A stretch of 64,000 nucleotides of DNA from NCBI GenBank assembly GCA_963772315.1, contig CAVYWJ010000004.1:2852001-2916000 (forward strand). Direction: 5' to 3'. Each line of letters begins with the position of its first letter. Position 1 is the stretch's first letter. The notes under the pieces were generated by a model. It worked only from the letters and a program-made list of their open reading frames with translations. It ran no database searches and was not told the DNA's origin. This DNA is from Haliangium sp963772315. GTDB lineage: Bacteria; Myxococcota_A; Polyangia; Haliangiales; Haliangiaceae. Shown piece by piece: positions 1 to 20,051 of the stretch. Made by a program: the position numbers and the translations under genes.

Positions 1-883
1 CGGACATCTGCGGAGCCGGGATCCAGTGGTCCATGCCCTGCTCGCGGATCGACAGCTCCAGCAGCTCGCCCTCGGCCGAGTGCGGCGCCCAGAACACGCG
101 CAGCGCCCCCACGAACGGGTAGATGCGCACGAACATGGTCTCGAGCTCCTCGCGCTCGCTGGCGCCGAGCTCCTGCAGCGCGTACAGCCAGGCCAGCTTG
201 TCCAGCCTGGCGACGATCTCCTGGATCGGCAGGATGAAGCGCGCCGCCGAGGGCGTGGCCGCGGCTTGCTCCAGGAACGCGTTCCACGAGCGCGTGCGCG
301 CCGGCTCCAGCTTGTCCTCGATCGCGGTCCGCGTGGCGGCGATGGCGCGGATCGCCTGCTCGATCGACACCTGGGTCTCGCGCGCGCAGCGCAGCGACAG
401 CACCGGCTCGCGATCGGCGTGGATCATGCGGCGAAAGCCATGCGTGGCGCTGGCGACGTCGGCATCGCTGGTGATCGCGGTCAGCAGGCTGCCGGTGTGG
501 CTGGGCACGGCCAGCGACTGGCCGGCCGCGGCGCTGGCCAGCGTGCCACCCATGGTGATGGTGTCGCCGCTGCGATCCGCCACCACGCGGCCCGCGCGCG
601 TCAGTCGCTCGCGCACGATGCGCGCGCTCTTGCCGGTCGCTAGCTCGGTCGCGCCGGTCCACGAGAAGGGCGTGCCGTCGTGCTCGAAGTCGAGCGTCCA
701 CTCCATGGCGCCGGGCGTGAACGCGGCCTCGACCGCGAACCGCTGCATCCGGCGCAGCGCCTCGATGATCTTGCTCTTGCCGGCGGCGCACCGGCCGACC
801 AGGAGCTCGAACGGTTCGAAGCGAGCCCCGGCCAGGTGCCAGCCCGTGGTGGCATCGCGAAACTCGAATTGCTGGATATACAT
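1..883 (-). CDS. AAA-family ATPase, RecF/SMC-like fold (partial, runs off left edge)
   Basis: An open frame starts with ATG at 883 and stays open to base 1, giving 294 codons without a stop. The N-terminus begins MYIQQFEFRD and is followed by a P-loop, GRCAAGKSK, near residue 31, as in AAA_15/AAA_21 and RecF-like ATPases that act alone or beside a nuclease. The Walker B region would lie beyond the window edge, so the partner activity cannot be read. The gene follows the CinA-like gene on the same strand by about 32 bp, so the two are probably co-transcribed. The family call rests on one motif and its N-terminal position; a toxin-like or defence ATPase role is possible but not shown. Confidence 0.75.
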   Translation of the reverse strand, partial: MYIQQFEFRDATTGWHLAGARFEPFELLVGRCAAGKSKIIEALRRMQRFAVEAAFTPGAMEWTLDFEHDGTPFSWTGATELATGKSARIVRERLTRAGRVVADRSGDTITMGGTLASAAAGQSLAVPSHTGSLLTAITSDADVASATHGFRRMIHADREPVLSLRCARETQVSIEQAIRAIAATRTAIEDKLEPARTRSWNAFLEQAAATPSAARFILPIQEIVARLDKLAWLYALQELGASEREELETMFVRIYPFVGALRVFWAPHSAEGELLELSIREQGMDHWIPAPQMS

Positions 884-915
884 GCTGACTCCGTGTGGCG
901 CGGCTCTGGAGCGGC

Positions 916-1665
<750 letters not shown>

Positions 1666-1801
1666 ATGGAGCGCTCGACCATACCATCGGCCGCCAGTGA
1701 CGGCAGCAGTCGCGGCGGCAATCGCGGCGGCGCTCGCGGCGGCGCTCGAATCACGGGCCCCTTGCTGCCGCCCCTCACACCTGTTAGAAACCGCGCTGGC
1801 C

Positions 1802-3154
<1,353 letters not shown>

Positions 3155-3164
3155 GCACACCCGC

Positions 3165-4336
3165 ATGAGCAGAATCAACGAGCGCAAGCCCGCGGTGCTG
3201 GTCCTGGAGAGCGGGCGCGTGTTCCGCGGCACTGCCCTGGGGGCGCCAGGTCGCGCCTTTGGCGAGGCAGTGTTCAACACCGCCATGACCGGTTATCAAG
3301 AGATCCTCACCGATCCTTCGTATACCGGCCAGATCGTGGTCATGACCGCGCCGCAGATCGGCAACACCGGCGTCAATGAAGAGGACGCGGAGTCGCGCCG
3401 GCCGTACTGCGCCGGGTTCGTGGTGCGCGAGGCCTCGCCGCTGGTGTCGAGCTGGCGCGCGCGCGGCAGCTTCCAGGACTACCTGGTCACGCACGGCATC
3501 GCCGGTATCGAGGGCATCGACACGCGCGCGCTGACCCGGGCGCTGCGCGACCAGGGCTCGCAGCGGGCGGTGATCGCCGCGGGCAGCTTCGACGACGCGG
3601 CCCTGGCCGAGCTCGGCCAGGCCATGCGCGCGGTGCCGAGCATGGAAGGTCGCGATCTGGCCTCGGAGGTGACGTGCCCGTCGTCGTACGTGTGGCCGCG
3701 CGAGCGCAGCCAGGCCGGCGGGCACGGCCCGGGCGTCAAGCCCGGGGGCCTGAACCTGCACGTCGTGGCCTACGATTTCGGCATCAAGCAGAACATCCTC
3801 GCCTGCCTGGCGCAGGCCGGCTGCCGGGTGACCGTGGTGCCGGCGCGGACCTCGGCGCGCGACGCGCTGGAGATCGGCGCGGACGGCTTCTTCCTGTCCA
3901 ACGGTCCCGGCGACCCCGCGGCGGTCGGCTACGCGATCGAGACCGTCAAGCAGCTGGTCGACACCGGCAAGCCGGTCTTCGGCATCTGCCTCGGCCACCA
4001 GCTCCTGGCCCTGGCCCTGGGCGCGCGCACGTACAAGCTGCGCTTCGGACACCACGGCGGCAATCACCCGGTGCAGGACGTGGCCACGGGCAAGATCGCG
4101 ATAACCTCGCACAACCACGGCTTTGCCGTGGACGACGCATCGCTGCCGGCCGGCGTGCGCTGCACGCATCGCAATCTCTACGACCAGACCGTCGAGGGCA
4201 TCGAGGTCGCGGATCGGCCGGTCTTCGGCATCCAGTACCACCCCGAGGCCAGCCCCGGGCCGCATGACGCGCTCGAGCACTTCGGCCGCTTCGTCGCGAC
4301 CATGGAAGACAGCCGGCGCGACGGGCAGGGGCGCTG

Positions 4337-4340
<4 letters not shown>
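3165..4340 (+). CDS. carA: carbamoyl-phosphate synthase small subunit
   Basis: The glutaminase subunit that supplies ammonia to CarB for carbamoyl phosphate, feeding pyrimidine and arginine synthesis. The 391 residues show the N-terminal CPSase small domain (FGEAVFNTAMTGYQEILTDPSY) and a class I glutamine amidotransferase domain with the nucleophile Cys in FGICLGHQ and the His-Glu pair in YHPEASPGPHD. SNGPGDP is the oxyanion-strand motif. An upstream in-frame ATG at 3138 would overlap the pyrC end; I prefer 3165 (MSRINERKPAVL), just after the pyrC stop, although neither has a clear Shine-Dalgarno. carB is not in the window. Confidence 0.95.
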
Positions 4341-5150
<810 letters not shown>

Positions 5151-5152
<2 letters not shown>

Positions 5153-5170
5153 AGCCGCCTAGAGCCGCCT
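5151..5170 (+). repeat. 10-bp tandem duplication at a stop codon
   Basis: The unit AGAGCCGCCT occurs twice in a row, directly at the end of the carA-linked gene, so that the TAG stop region is followed by a near-copy of itself. Similar stop-spanning duplications occur after the methyltransferase (28201-28230) and the PLD gene (30304-30325). The remaining sequence to 5398 shows no gene or clear terminator. Confidence 0.6.
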
Positions 5171-5398
5171 GAGGCACCCGGGGTGCCCGCCCCGACGCCG
5201 CCCGGCAGGACCGCCGCAGCGCGTGACCCGACGCCCGATCTGTACGCGCGCTCGCAGCTGTCGCTCGAGCAGAACATCGTAGGTTCACGCCTGGCGCCAT
5301 TGCTGCGCTGCAGGACGCGTGGCTGGACGAATCACGTGCGTTTCTTCTCCCCGGGCGGGAGGTCCTCGGATATCGTCGCGGATCAGGGGCACCCAGTG

Positions 5399-9637
<4,239 letters not shown>

Positions 9638-9675
9638 CGCGCGTGAGCGTGAGCCGGGTCGGGCCAATAGCCGTC

Positions 9676-9734
9676 TGACCGGGCGGTCGCAGAAATTCCA
9701 CGTCGCTGCCACCATTCGTTGACCAGGCGGTCGC
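9676..9734 (+). promoter_or_regulatory. pair of palindromic GACCGnnCGGTC-type sites (possible operator)
   Basis: TGACCGGGCGGTCGC at 9676-9690 and TGACCAGGCGGTCGC at 9720-9734 are the same 15-mer with one difference, 44 bp apart, between the kinase stop and the lipoprotein start at 9757. The first contains the perfect inverted repeat GACCG/CGGTC; the second has one mismatch. Two spaced palindromes just upstream of a start fit a dimeric repressor or activator site, but no regulator is identified. Confidence 0.4.
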
Positions 9735-9756
9735 GAATCTGGCGTCAACTCGCGGC

Positions 9757-12414
9757 ATGACTGCTCGACTCACGACGAGATCCTGGATGGTCAGAGGCGC
9801 GCCATGCCACGCGGTGGTCCTGGCGCTGATGTGCGGCTGGCTCGGCTGCGGCGATGACGGCGCCGGCAGCGACGAGCCGTCCGCGCTGGTCGACATCATC
9901 GACGCCGGCAGCCAGTGCCCGCATGGTGGCGTCGAGATCTTCTACGGCCTCGACCGCGACCGCAGCGGTACGCTCGAGGTCGGCGAGCGCGAGCGCAGCG
10001 AGCTCGCCTGCAACCCGGCGCCGGACCTCACCGCGCTGGTGCGCATCGACGAGGAGCCGGCGGGCGCGCGCTGCCCGTTCGGCGGACGGGCCGTGCACAG
10101 CGGCGTGGACCAGAACCGCGACGGCACGCTGCAGGACGCCGAGATCGCGAGCACCGAGGTGCTCTGCGACGAGCGCGCGCCCGCGGGCTTCACGCTGCTG
10201 TCGCGCTATCGCATCCCCACCGGCACGGCCGCCGAGATCGTGGCCGCGTCGCCGGATAGCACCCTGCTGGCGTACACCGACAGCACGCTCGGCGCGGTCG
10301 TGTTCGTCAACGTGTCCGATCCGGCCCTGCCGGTGTATCGCGGCGAGGTCGTGGTCAGCGACGAGGTCGCGCACGCGGGCGCGGGCCAGCCCACGTCGGT
10401 GGCGTTCACGCCCGACGGCCGCTACGCCGTGGTCGCGGTCAAGGACACCGCCGACCCGGTGGACAGCGCGGATCCGGGCGCGCTGGTGTTCATCGAGACC
10501 AGCGATCTCGGCATCGCCGGCAGCGTGACCGTGGGCGTGGGGCCCGACAGCGTCGCGATCACGGCCGACGGCACGCGCGCGATCGTGGCCATCGAGGACG
10601 AGGAGGACGTCAACCGGCCCGCGCAGTCGCAGGCGCGGCCGGGCAGCGTGGAGGTGGTGACCCTCGACGCCGAGGATCCGCAGCGCTCGACCGTCCACAC
10701 CATCGCGCTGGCCCTGGACGCCGGCAACAGCCGGCTCGATCCACAGCCCGAGTACGTGGCCCTGGCGCGCGACGGCGCCACGGCCGTGGTGTCGCTGCAG
10801 GAGAACAACGCCCTGGCAGTCATCGATCTCGCGGCCACCCCGCCGCGGGTGCTGCGCTACCTCGACGCCGGCTTGGCCGGGTACGTGGCCGCGGATCTGA
10901 TCGAGGACGACGAGATCGCGTTCGCGGGCGTGAGCGTGTCCGGCCGGCGCGAGCCCGACGGTGTGTGCATGCTGAGCGATGGCCGGCACTTCGTCACCGC
11001 CAACGAGGGCGACACCGAGACCGACGACTTCGTGCAGGGACAGCTCAGCGGCAGCCGCGGGTTCTCGATTTTCGATCTCGACGGCAAGCTGGTCTTCGAC
11101 GCTGGCGCCGAGCCCGAGCTCGCGGCCGTGCGCAGCGGCATGTATCCCGAGGGGCGGTCCGAGGATCGCGGCATCGAGATCGAGGGCTGCCACGTGGCCA
11201 CGCTGGGCGGTCGCGAGCTGGCCTTCTTGCTCGGCGAGCGCAACAGCGCGGTCTACGTGTACGACGTGACCGAGCCGGAGAACGCCGCGCTCGTGCAGCT
11301 CCTGCCCGCGCCCATGCGTCCGGAATCGGCCGTGACCTTTGGCGTGAGCAGCGCGTTCCTGGCCGTGGCCGGCGAGGGCGACGTGGCCGAGGGCATCGGC
11401 GGCAGCATCTGGATCTTCCGCGCCGTGCTCGATGCGGCGGCGCGCGAGCAGTATGCAGCGGGCATGTATCGCGCCGAATCGGGCCTGGCCGGCGTCGGCT
11501 TCAGCGCGGTGAGCGGCGCGGCGTTTGCCGGCGACGCGCTGCTGGCCACCCCCGACAGGAGCTTCGCCGCGGCGCGCATCTGGCGCTTTGCCGTGGATCC
11601 GGGCCAGAGCCGCGTGCGCCTGGAGGACGAGCTGAGGCTGGTCGACGGCGACGGCGACGCGATCACGGATCGCGACCCCGAGGGCCTGGCCGCGCGCCCC
11701 GGGGGCGGCTTCGTGCTGGTCACCGAGGGCAGGGAGGACAACGGCGTGCCCGAGCCGCCCGCGGGCGAGGAGCCGGACCTCGGCGACAGCGATCCCGAGG
11801 ATCGCAACCAGATCCTGTTCTTCGACGACGGCGGCCGGCTCGCTGCCGCTGCCGTGGATCTGCCCCAGGATCTGTGGCTGCGCCTGCCCCGCGACGGCTT
11901 CTCGGGCGCGGCCGTGGTCGATACCGATCCGGGCCCCGGGGGCCTGGTGGTGTACGTGAGCTTCCGCCGGCCCCTGGACGCGGGCGCGGACGATTTCGAG
12001 GCCGCGCGCAACCTGGCGCGCATCGCCGCGTACGACGTGGACGCGCAGACCTGGCGCTTCTACTTCTACCCGCTGGAGCCGGATCTCACCGTGGTCGACC
12101 TGCCGGCCGAGATCCTGCTCGCGGACATCGTCCACCTGGACGGTGATCGCTTCGCCGTGCTGGAGCGCGACGCGCTCGACGGCGGCGTGGCCAAGGTCAA
12201 GCGCATCTACACGTTCGCGCTCGGCTCGGGCACGTCCGGCGACGTCGATGATCCGCTCGACAAGACCCTGGCCACGGATCTCCTGGACCAGCCGTTCGCG
12301 TTCGACTTTGCCGGCGTCGAGGGCCTGGCCTTCGACGGCGACGCGCTGTGGGTGGTCAACGACAGCGACGGCGGCGCGCTGGCCACCTTCTTCCTGGCCG
12401 TGCCCGCGCCGTAG
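9757..12414 (+). CDS. lipoprotein with two DUF7151-like modules and an esterase/phytase-like propeller
   Basis: The 885-residue product has a basic start, a hydrophobic stretch (AVVLALMCGWLGC) and a Cys that could be lipidated, although WLGC is not an ideal lipobox. Two modules near residues 49-88 and 100-138 share the pattern CP.GG...G.D.(N/D)R.GTL......(E)..C, as in DUF7151. The rest consists of repeated strands such as VAFTPDGRYAVVAVKD and VAITADGTRAIVAIED, then DPEGLAARPGGGFVLVTEG, matching phytase-like/esterase-like beta-propeller proteins (choice-of-anchor I-like). It is probably an outer-surface or periplasmic hydrolase; the substrate is unknown. A second ATG at 9787 is an alternative start. 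The two palindromes upstream may control it. Confidence 0.8.
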   Translation: MTARLTTRSWMVRGAPCHAVVLALMCGWLGCGDDGAGSDEPSALVDIIDAGSQCPHGGVEIFYGLDRDRSGTLEVGERERSELACNPAPDLTALVRIDEEPAGARCPFGGRAVHSGVDQNRDGTLQDAEIASTEVLCDERAPAGFTLLSRYRIPTGTAAEIVAASPDSTLLAYTDSTLGAVVFVNVSDPALPVYRGEVVVSDEVAHAGAGQPTSVAFTPDGRYAVVAVKDTADPVDSADPGALVFIETSDLGIAGSVTVGVGPDSVAITADGTRAIVAIEDEEDVNRPAQSQARPGSVEVVTLDAEDPQRSTVHTIALALDAGNSRLDPQPEYVALARDGATAVVSLQENNALAVIDLAATPPRVLRYLDAGLAGYVAADLIEDDEIAFAGVSVSGRREPDGVCMLSDGRHFVTANEGDTETDDFVQGQLSGSRGFSIFDLDGKLVFDAGAEPELAAVRSGMYPEGRSEDRGIEIEGCHVATLGGRELAFLLGERNSAVYVYDVTEPENAALVQLLPAPMRPESAVTFGVSSAFLAVAGEGDVAEGIGGSIWIFRAVLDAAAREQYAAGMYRAESGLAGVGFSAVSGAAFAGDALLATPDRSFAAARIWRFAVDPGQSRVRLEDELRLVDGDGDAITDRDPEGLAARPGGGFVLVTEGREDNGVPEPPAGEEPDLGDSDPEDRNQILFFDDGGRLAAAAVDLPQDLWLRLPRDGFSGAAVVDTDPGPGGLVVYVSFRRPLDAGADDFEAARNLARIAAYDVDAQTWRFYFYPLEPDLTVVDLPAEILLADIVHLDGDRFAVLERDALDGGVAKVKRIYTFALGSGTSGDVDDPLDKTLATDLLDQPFAFDFAGVEGLAFDGDALWVVNDSDGGALATFFLAVPAP

Positions 12415-12442
12415 GAACGGGTTTCGAGGTGGTCTTGGCAGC

Positions 12443-13657
<1,215 letters not shown>

Positions 13658-13662
13658 GTCGG

Positions 13663-14262
13663 CTACGCGGGACGGCCGATGCGCGTGCGCAGGATGTCCT
13701 GGGTCGCGGGCGAGAGCGTGCGCAGGTAGTCGTCAGAGAGCGCGCGCAGGGCCTCGTCGGGGAGTGCGAACAGGCGCTCCTCCGGGCTGAGGCCGACCAA
13801 ACGCACTTCGAGCGGGAGGGACTCCAGCAGCTTGCGCAGGACCTCGTCGTAGCCTTCGATGTCGCTCGGGTCGTGATGGGGTTCGCTCATGCTCTTCGTC
13901 CTTTCCAGCCATTGTTCGAGCCACCATCGAGTCTCGCGCCGCTGCACCGGATGATGGCTGAAGATGCGGATGAAGTCGTCGTGCTCGGCGAGGGTGACCT
14001 CGTCCGTGAACACCACGAAGGTAGTGTACATGACGCCCGCGATCCGGGCATACCCCGGCTCCAGCGGCTGCAGGGACCAGCCCATATGAGCGATCTCGGC
14101 GTGGAGGCTGGGCGTGGGCCTGAGCATCTGGTGCCACGCCGTGGCCCGGTGCTGTTTGCTGTCCCCAGCTTCCCCTGGTTCCCTCGGTTCCCCAGTTTCC
14201 CCAGTTTTCATCGTCCAGCCACATTCGGAGAGCTGGTGAAGACGCACAATGATGCGGCCCAT
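13663..14262 (-). CDS. myxobacterial hypothetical with GLSPEERL-type motif
   Basis: This 199-residue frame ends LVGLSPEERLFALPDEAL...LRTRIGRPA, a tail I associate with a lineage-specific family in Haliangium-like genomes. The centre (GVMYTTFVVFTDEVTLAEHDD) and RRETRWWLEQWLERT are of the same style. The N-terminal 40 residues contain a Gly-Glu-Pro repeat (TGETGEPREPGEAG) encoded by G-tracts and may not be translated; Met at the MKTGET or MLRPTP positions are possible starts. The family call is from memory of sequence style. No catalytic motif is seen. It ends 5 bp before the kynureninase-like start on the same strand, so they may be co-transcribed. Confidence 0.55.
   Translation of the reverse strand: MGRIIVRLHQLSECGWTMKTGETGEPREPGEAGDSKQHRATAWHQMLRPTPSLHAEIAHMGWSLQPLEPGYARIAGVMYTTFVVFTDEVTLAEHDDFIRIFSHHPVQRRETRWWLEQWLERTKSMSEPHHDPSDIEGYDEVLRKLLESLPLEVRLVGLSPEERLFALPDEALRALSDDYLRTLSPATQDILRTRIGRPA
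14163..14207 (-). other. G-tract cluster with G-quadruplex potential
   Basis: On the minus strand five runs of three or four G are separated by 5-6 bases (GGGG-AAACT-GGGG-AACCGA-GGG-AACCA-GGGG-AAGCT-GGGG). This lies in the first codons of the 13663-14262 gene, where it could block ribosomes or polymerase. It may also simply be a short tandem repeat of about ACTGGGGAA. Confidence 0.5.
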
Positions 14263-14377
14263 GAAAGGACATCATGGTCCGGCTGGGCTGCCCGCGAGGG
14301 CGCGCAGCTCGTGAGCCCGCGGCGCGAATTTCTGGTACACACGGGGCGCGCCCGAGCGCGCCCGCGAGGACACTGCC

Positions 14378-14914
14378 ATGGCCAGCCCGTTTCAACGCTT
14401 CGTCCAGCGCATCGCCGATCTCGACATCGTCGAGCGCCTGCTCGACCATCTGCCCGAAGAACATCGCCAGACCGCGACCGAGATCCGGGGCCACATACGC
14501 GAGCACGGCCGGCTGCCCCGGCCCGAGCTCATCCGGCCCCGGCCCGTGGTGAACGGCCAGATCGTGCGCGGCGCAGCCATGGTCGTGGGCGCCGTGCACG
14601 AGGGCGGCTCGCTGCTCGGCGCCAACGTGCTGCGCGGCGACGTGGCCGGCGCCGTGCGCGGGGTCAACGTGCTCATCGGCAACGTGCAAGGCGGCGAGGT
14701 GCGCGGGATCAACGTGCTGATCGGCGACGTGCACGCGGGCCAGGTGCGCAGCGTCAACGTGCTCATCGGCAGCGTGTACGGCGGTGATGTCCGCTGCAAC
14801 GTGCTGATGGGAGACGTGCACGGCGGCGACGTGCACACCGAGATCCTGGTCGGCCACGAGCACGGCGGCACGGTCGAGGTCGGTCAGCGCGTGCACGTAC
14901 ACGATCATCACTGA
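14378..14914 (+). CDS. 15-residue repeat protein (predicted beta-solenoid), unknown function
   Basis: A Shine-Dalgarno-like GAGGA lies 7 nt before the ATG. Residues 1-50 look helical (QRFVQRIADLDIVERLLDHL). From about residue 76 the sequence is a tandem repeat of about 15 residues with consensus (V/I)NVLIGxVxGGxVRx: VNVLIGNVQGGEVRG, INVLIGDVHAGQVRS, VNVLIGSVYGGDVRC and diverged copies on both sides. Regular aliphatic-Gly spacing of this sort suits a right-handed beta-helix, as in bactofilins and similar filaments, but the consensus is not that of bactofilin. The tail RVHVHDHH is His-rich and might bind metal. There is no signal peptide, so it is probably cytoplasmic. Function unknown. Confidence 0.75.
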   Translation: MASPFQRFVQRIADLDIVERLLDHLPEEHRQTATEIRGHIREHGRLPRPELIRPRPVVNGQIVRGAAMVVGAVHEGGSLLGANVLRGDVAGAVRGVNVLIGNVQGGEVRGINVLIGDVHAGQVRSVNVLIGSVYGGDVRCNVLMGDVHGGDVHTEILVGHEHGGTVEVGQRVHVHDHH

Positions 14915-14999
14915 CGCCGCCGCGCCGCACCGGGCTCACGAGACGCCGCCGCGCTGCGCCGGGCTCACGAGACGCCGCCGCGCTGCGCCGGGCATCCTG
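14913..14999 (+). repeat. three tandem 29-bp units after the repeat-protein gene
   Basis: Units start at 14913, 14942 and 14971 (GACGCCGCCGCGCTGCGCCG... ending GGGCTCACGA). The second is nearly identical to the first and third. They begin at the stop codon of the repeat-protein gene and fill the gap to the queG stop. They may act as a convergent-gene boundary or be simple duplications. Confidence 0.8.
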
Positions 15000-15004
15000 C
15001 ATGC

Positions 15005-16219
<1,215 letters not shown>

Positions 16220-16238
16220 CACACGCGTCCGCGGCGGC

Positions 16239-17545
<1,307 letters not shown>

Positions 17546-17845
17546 GGCACCGGGTTACCGCGCGCGGCCGGCAAACGCAAGGGTTCGTGACGGGCGGCGC
17601 GTCCCTGCGCCGAAGGCTGCGCCGAGGCGCGTCCTGCGCCGGAGGCAGCCGCTCACGCCGGCGAAGCAGGACGAGCGGACGCCAACCGCTTCGCGCATGC
17701 CGGATCCGCATGTCGTCACTGCCAAACCCGCAGCCAGCTGCTGCATGACAGGGACGAGCCACAGTGATTCCGGCTGCTTCCCACCGGCACGTGCGTTGCT
17801 TATTGACCTCGCTCACGTATGTCCCAGGCACCCAAGGAAGCTCTC

Positions 17846-18788
17846 ATGCGCTCATCCATCGCTCTCATTGCTGCACTGTCGTTTGCTGCCGTGGCGCCGA
17901 TCGCCGCCGGTTGCGTCACCCAGGACGAGGAGGTCGGCCAGGGGTCGCTCGTCATGCCGCTGGTCCAGACCGGGCCGGACGGCGCGTCCTACCAGCTGGC
18001 CAATGCCACGTTCGAGATCGTCGGGCCGGGCGGCACCCAGTTCGTCAGCAGCGCGTTCGAATCGTCGCTCAGCGTGTCACTGCCGCCCGGCTTGACCACC
18101 ATCCGGCTGTTCGACGGCTGGGAGCTCTGGCGGACGCCGGCCGGCGCCTCGATCCCCGAGCCGGTCTCGGCGCTGCTCGGCACGGCCAACCCGCTCTCCC
18201 TGCGCGTCCTCGCCAATTACACCGAGACCGTGTCGTTCGGCTTCCTCGTGCGCGACACCAGCGGCGCCGCGGAGATCACCTTCGGCGTCACCCCCGAGCC
18301 GCGTCAGCTCGCCGGTGGGGTGCGCATCAGCGAGGGGACCGGCGAGTTCGAGCCGTACCTCATCAGCAACCGAGCCGACTTCGCGTTCTACTTCGAGCTG
18401 CACGACCTCGACACGGTGATCCTCCCCGACGGCACCAGGGAGCGCGTTTATCTCGCCGGCATCGTCGACAACGACCCGACGCCGGTCGCCGCCGAGTTCT
18501 TCAACGACCAGGTCGGCACCCTGAGCAACCTCGTGGGCCCGTCACTGGCGGGTGGCTACCTCGAGTATCACGTCGCCGCCAGGCCCGACGGCTCGCTCGA
18601 GTTTCAAGGCACCTTCATCGGCGTCCGCGCCCCGTTCACCACCATCGACTTCGGCCCGTACACGATGCGTGCGTCGGTGCCGCTCGACGCCGACGGCTTC
18701 CCCGCCGACGTCTTCTTCCACGACGACTCGGTCCCCTTCACGATGCTGACCGACTTCGACAGCGGCGCCGCCACCATGAGCGGCTTCT

Positions 18789-18811
<23 letters not shown>
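17846..18811 (+). CDS. lipoprotein of unknown function
   Basis: MRSSIALIAALSFAAVAPIAAGC is a clear lipoprotein signal with lipobox AAGC, giving a 321-residue precursor. An AAGGAA Shine-Dalgarno 8 nt before 17846 supports this start over the upstream ATG at 17819. The mature part is rich in beta-strand patterns and acidic residues (FEIVGPGGTQFVSSAFESSL, GFLVRDTSGAAEITFG) with no domain I recognise. It is probably anchored to the outer or inner membrane. Its last 23 bp overlap the convergent Nudix gene. The 300-bp leader (17546-17845) holds no gene that I can support. Confidence 0.75.
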
Positions 18812-19231
<420 letters not shown>

Positions 19232-19235
<4 letters not shown>

Positions 19236-19960
19236 CCGGCGCTCTCGTCCGGCTCCGCGTCCACGGCCCGGCCGGCGATGAACGCGCTCGGGCACAGCGG
19301 CGCCAGCGGGCACTGCTCGCAGGTGGGCTTGCGCGCGAAGCAGATGCGCCGCCCGTGCCAGATGACCTGGTGCGCGAAGTCGTTCCACCGCTCGCGCGGG
19401 ATCGACTCCATGAGGTCGCGCTCGATCTTCTCGGGATCGCTCTCCTCGGTGAGCCCGAGCCGGCGCGCCACCCGCGCGACGTGGGTGTCGACCACGACCC
19501 CCGCGGCCACGCCGAAGATGCTGCCCAGCACCACGTTGGCGGTCTTCCGCGCCACCCCGGGCAACGCGACCAGCTCGTCCATGGTGCGCGGGATCTCGCC
19601 GTCGTGATGCTCGACCACGGCGCGCGCCATGCCCAGGATGTGCTTGGCCTTCATGCGGAAGAAGCCGGTCGAGCGGATCTGATCCTCGAGCTCGAGCAGA
19701 TCTGCCTCGGCCAGGGCGCGCGGGTTGGGATAGCGCGCGAACAGCGCCGGCGTGACCATGTTGATGCGCTTGTCCGTGGACTGCGCGCTGAGGATGGTGG
19801 CCACCAGCAGCTCGTACGCGCTCTCGTGATCGAGCTCGACCTTGGCCTCGGGCCAGGTCTCGGCCAGGATGTCGAGGAGCCGCGTCAAGGTCGCGAGCGC
19901 AGCCTTGGCTGCGCGCGAGCCCTTGACCGGGGAGGTTTGACTTCTCGCTTTGCCGCCCAT
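19232..19960 (-). CDS. nth: endonuclease III (DNA glycosylase / AP lyase)
   Basis: Base-excision repair enzyme for oxidised pyrimidines. The 242-residue form starting at 19960 (MGGKARSQ) has the helix-hairpin-helix LPGVARKTANVVLG with the catalytic lysine, the catalytic aspartate in VDTHVARV, and a C-x6-C-x2-C-x5-C iron-sulphur loop (CFARKPTCEQCPLAPLC). Longer in-frame starts up to 20155 overlap the divergent lipoprotein gene and read as low-complexity Ala/Thr/Pro, so they are unlikely. Overlaps the Nudix gene by 4 bp. Confidence 0.93.
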
Positions 19961-20051
19961 GATGATCGAGCCCCCCATGTTCAGGATGAAGATCGAGTCT
20001 GCGAGCACGTGGCTCGCGCGCATTGGTATCACGACCCTGGCATGGGCGGGT

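Noticed and set aside
1681..1801. pyrC leader as a riboswitch or attenuator
   Set aside because: The CGGCGG-rich repeats can pair, but I see no terminator/antiterminator pair or known ligand-binding pattern.
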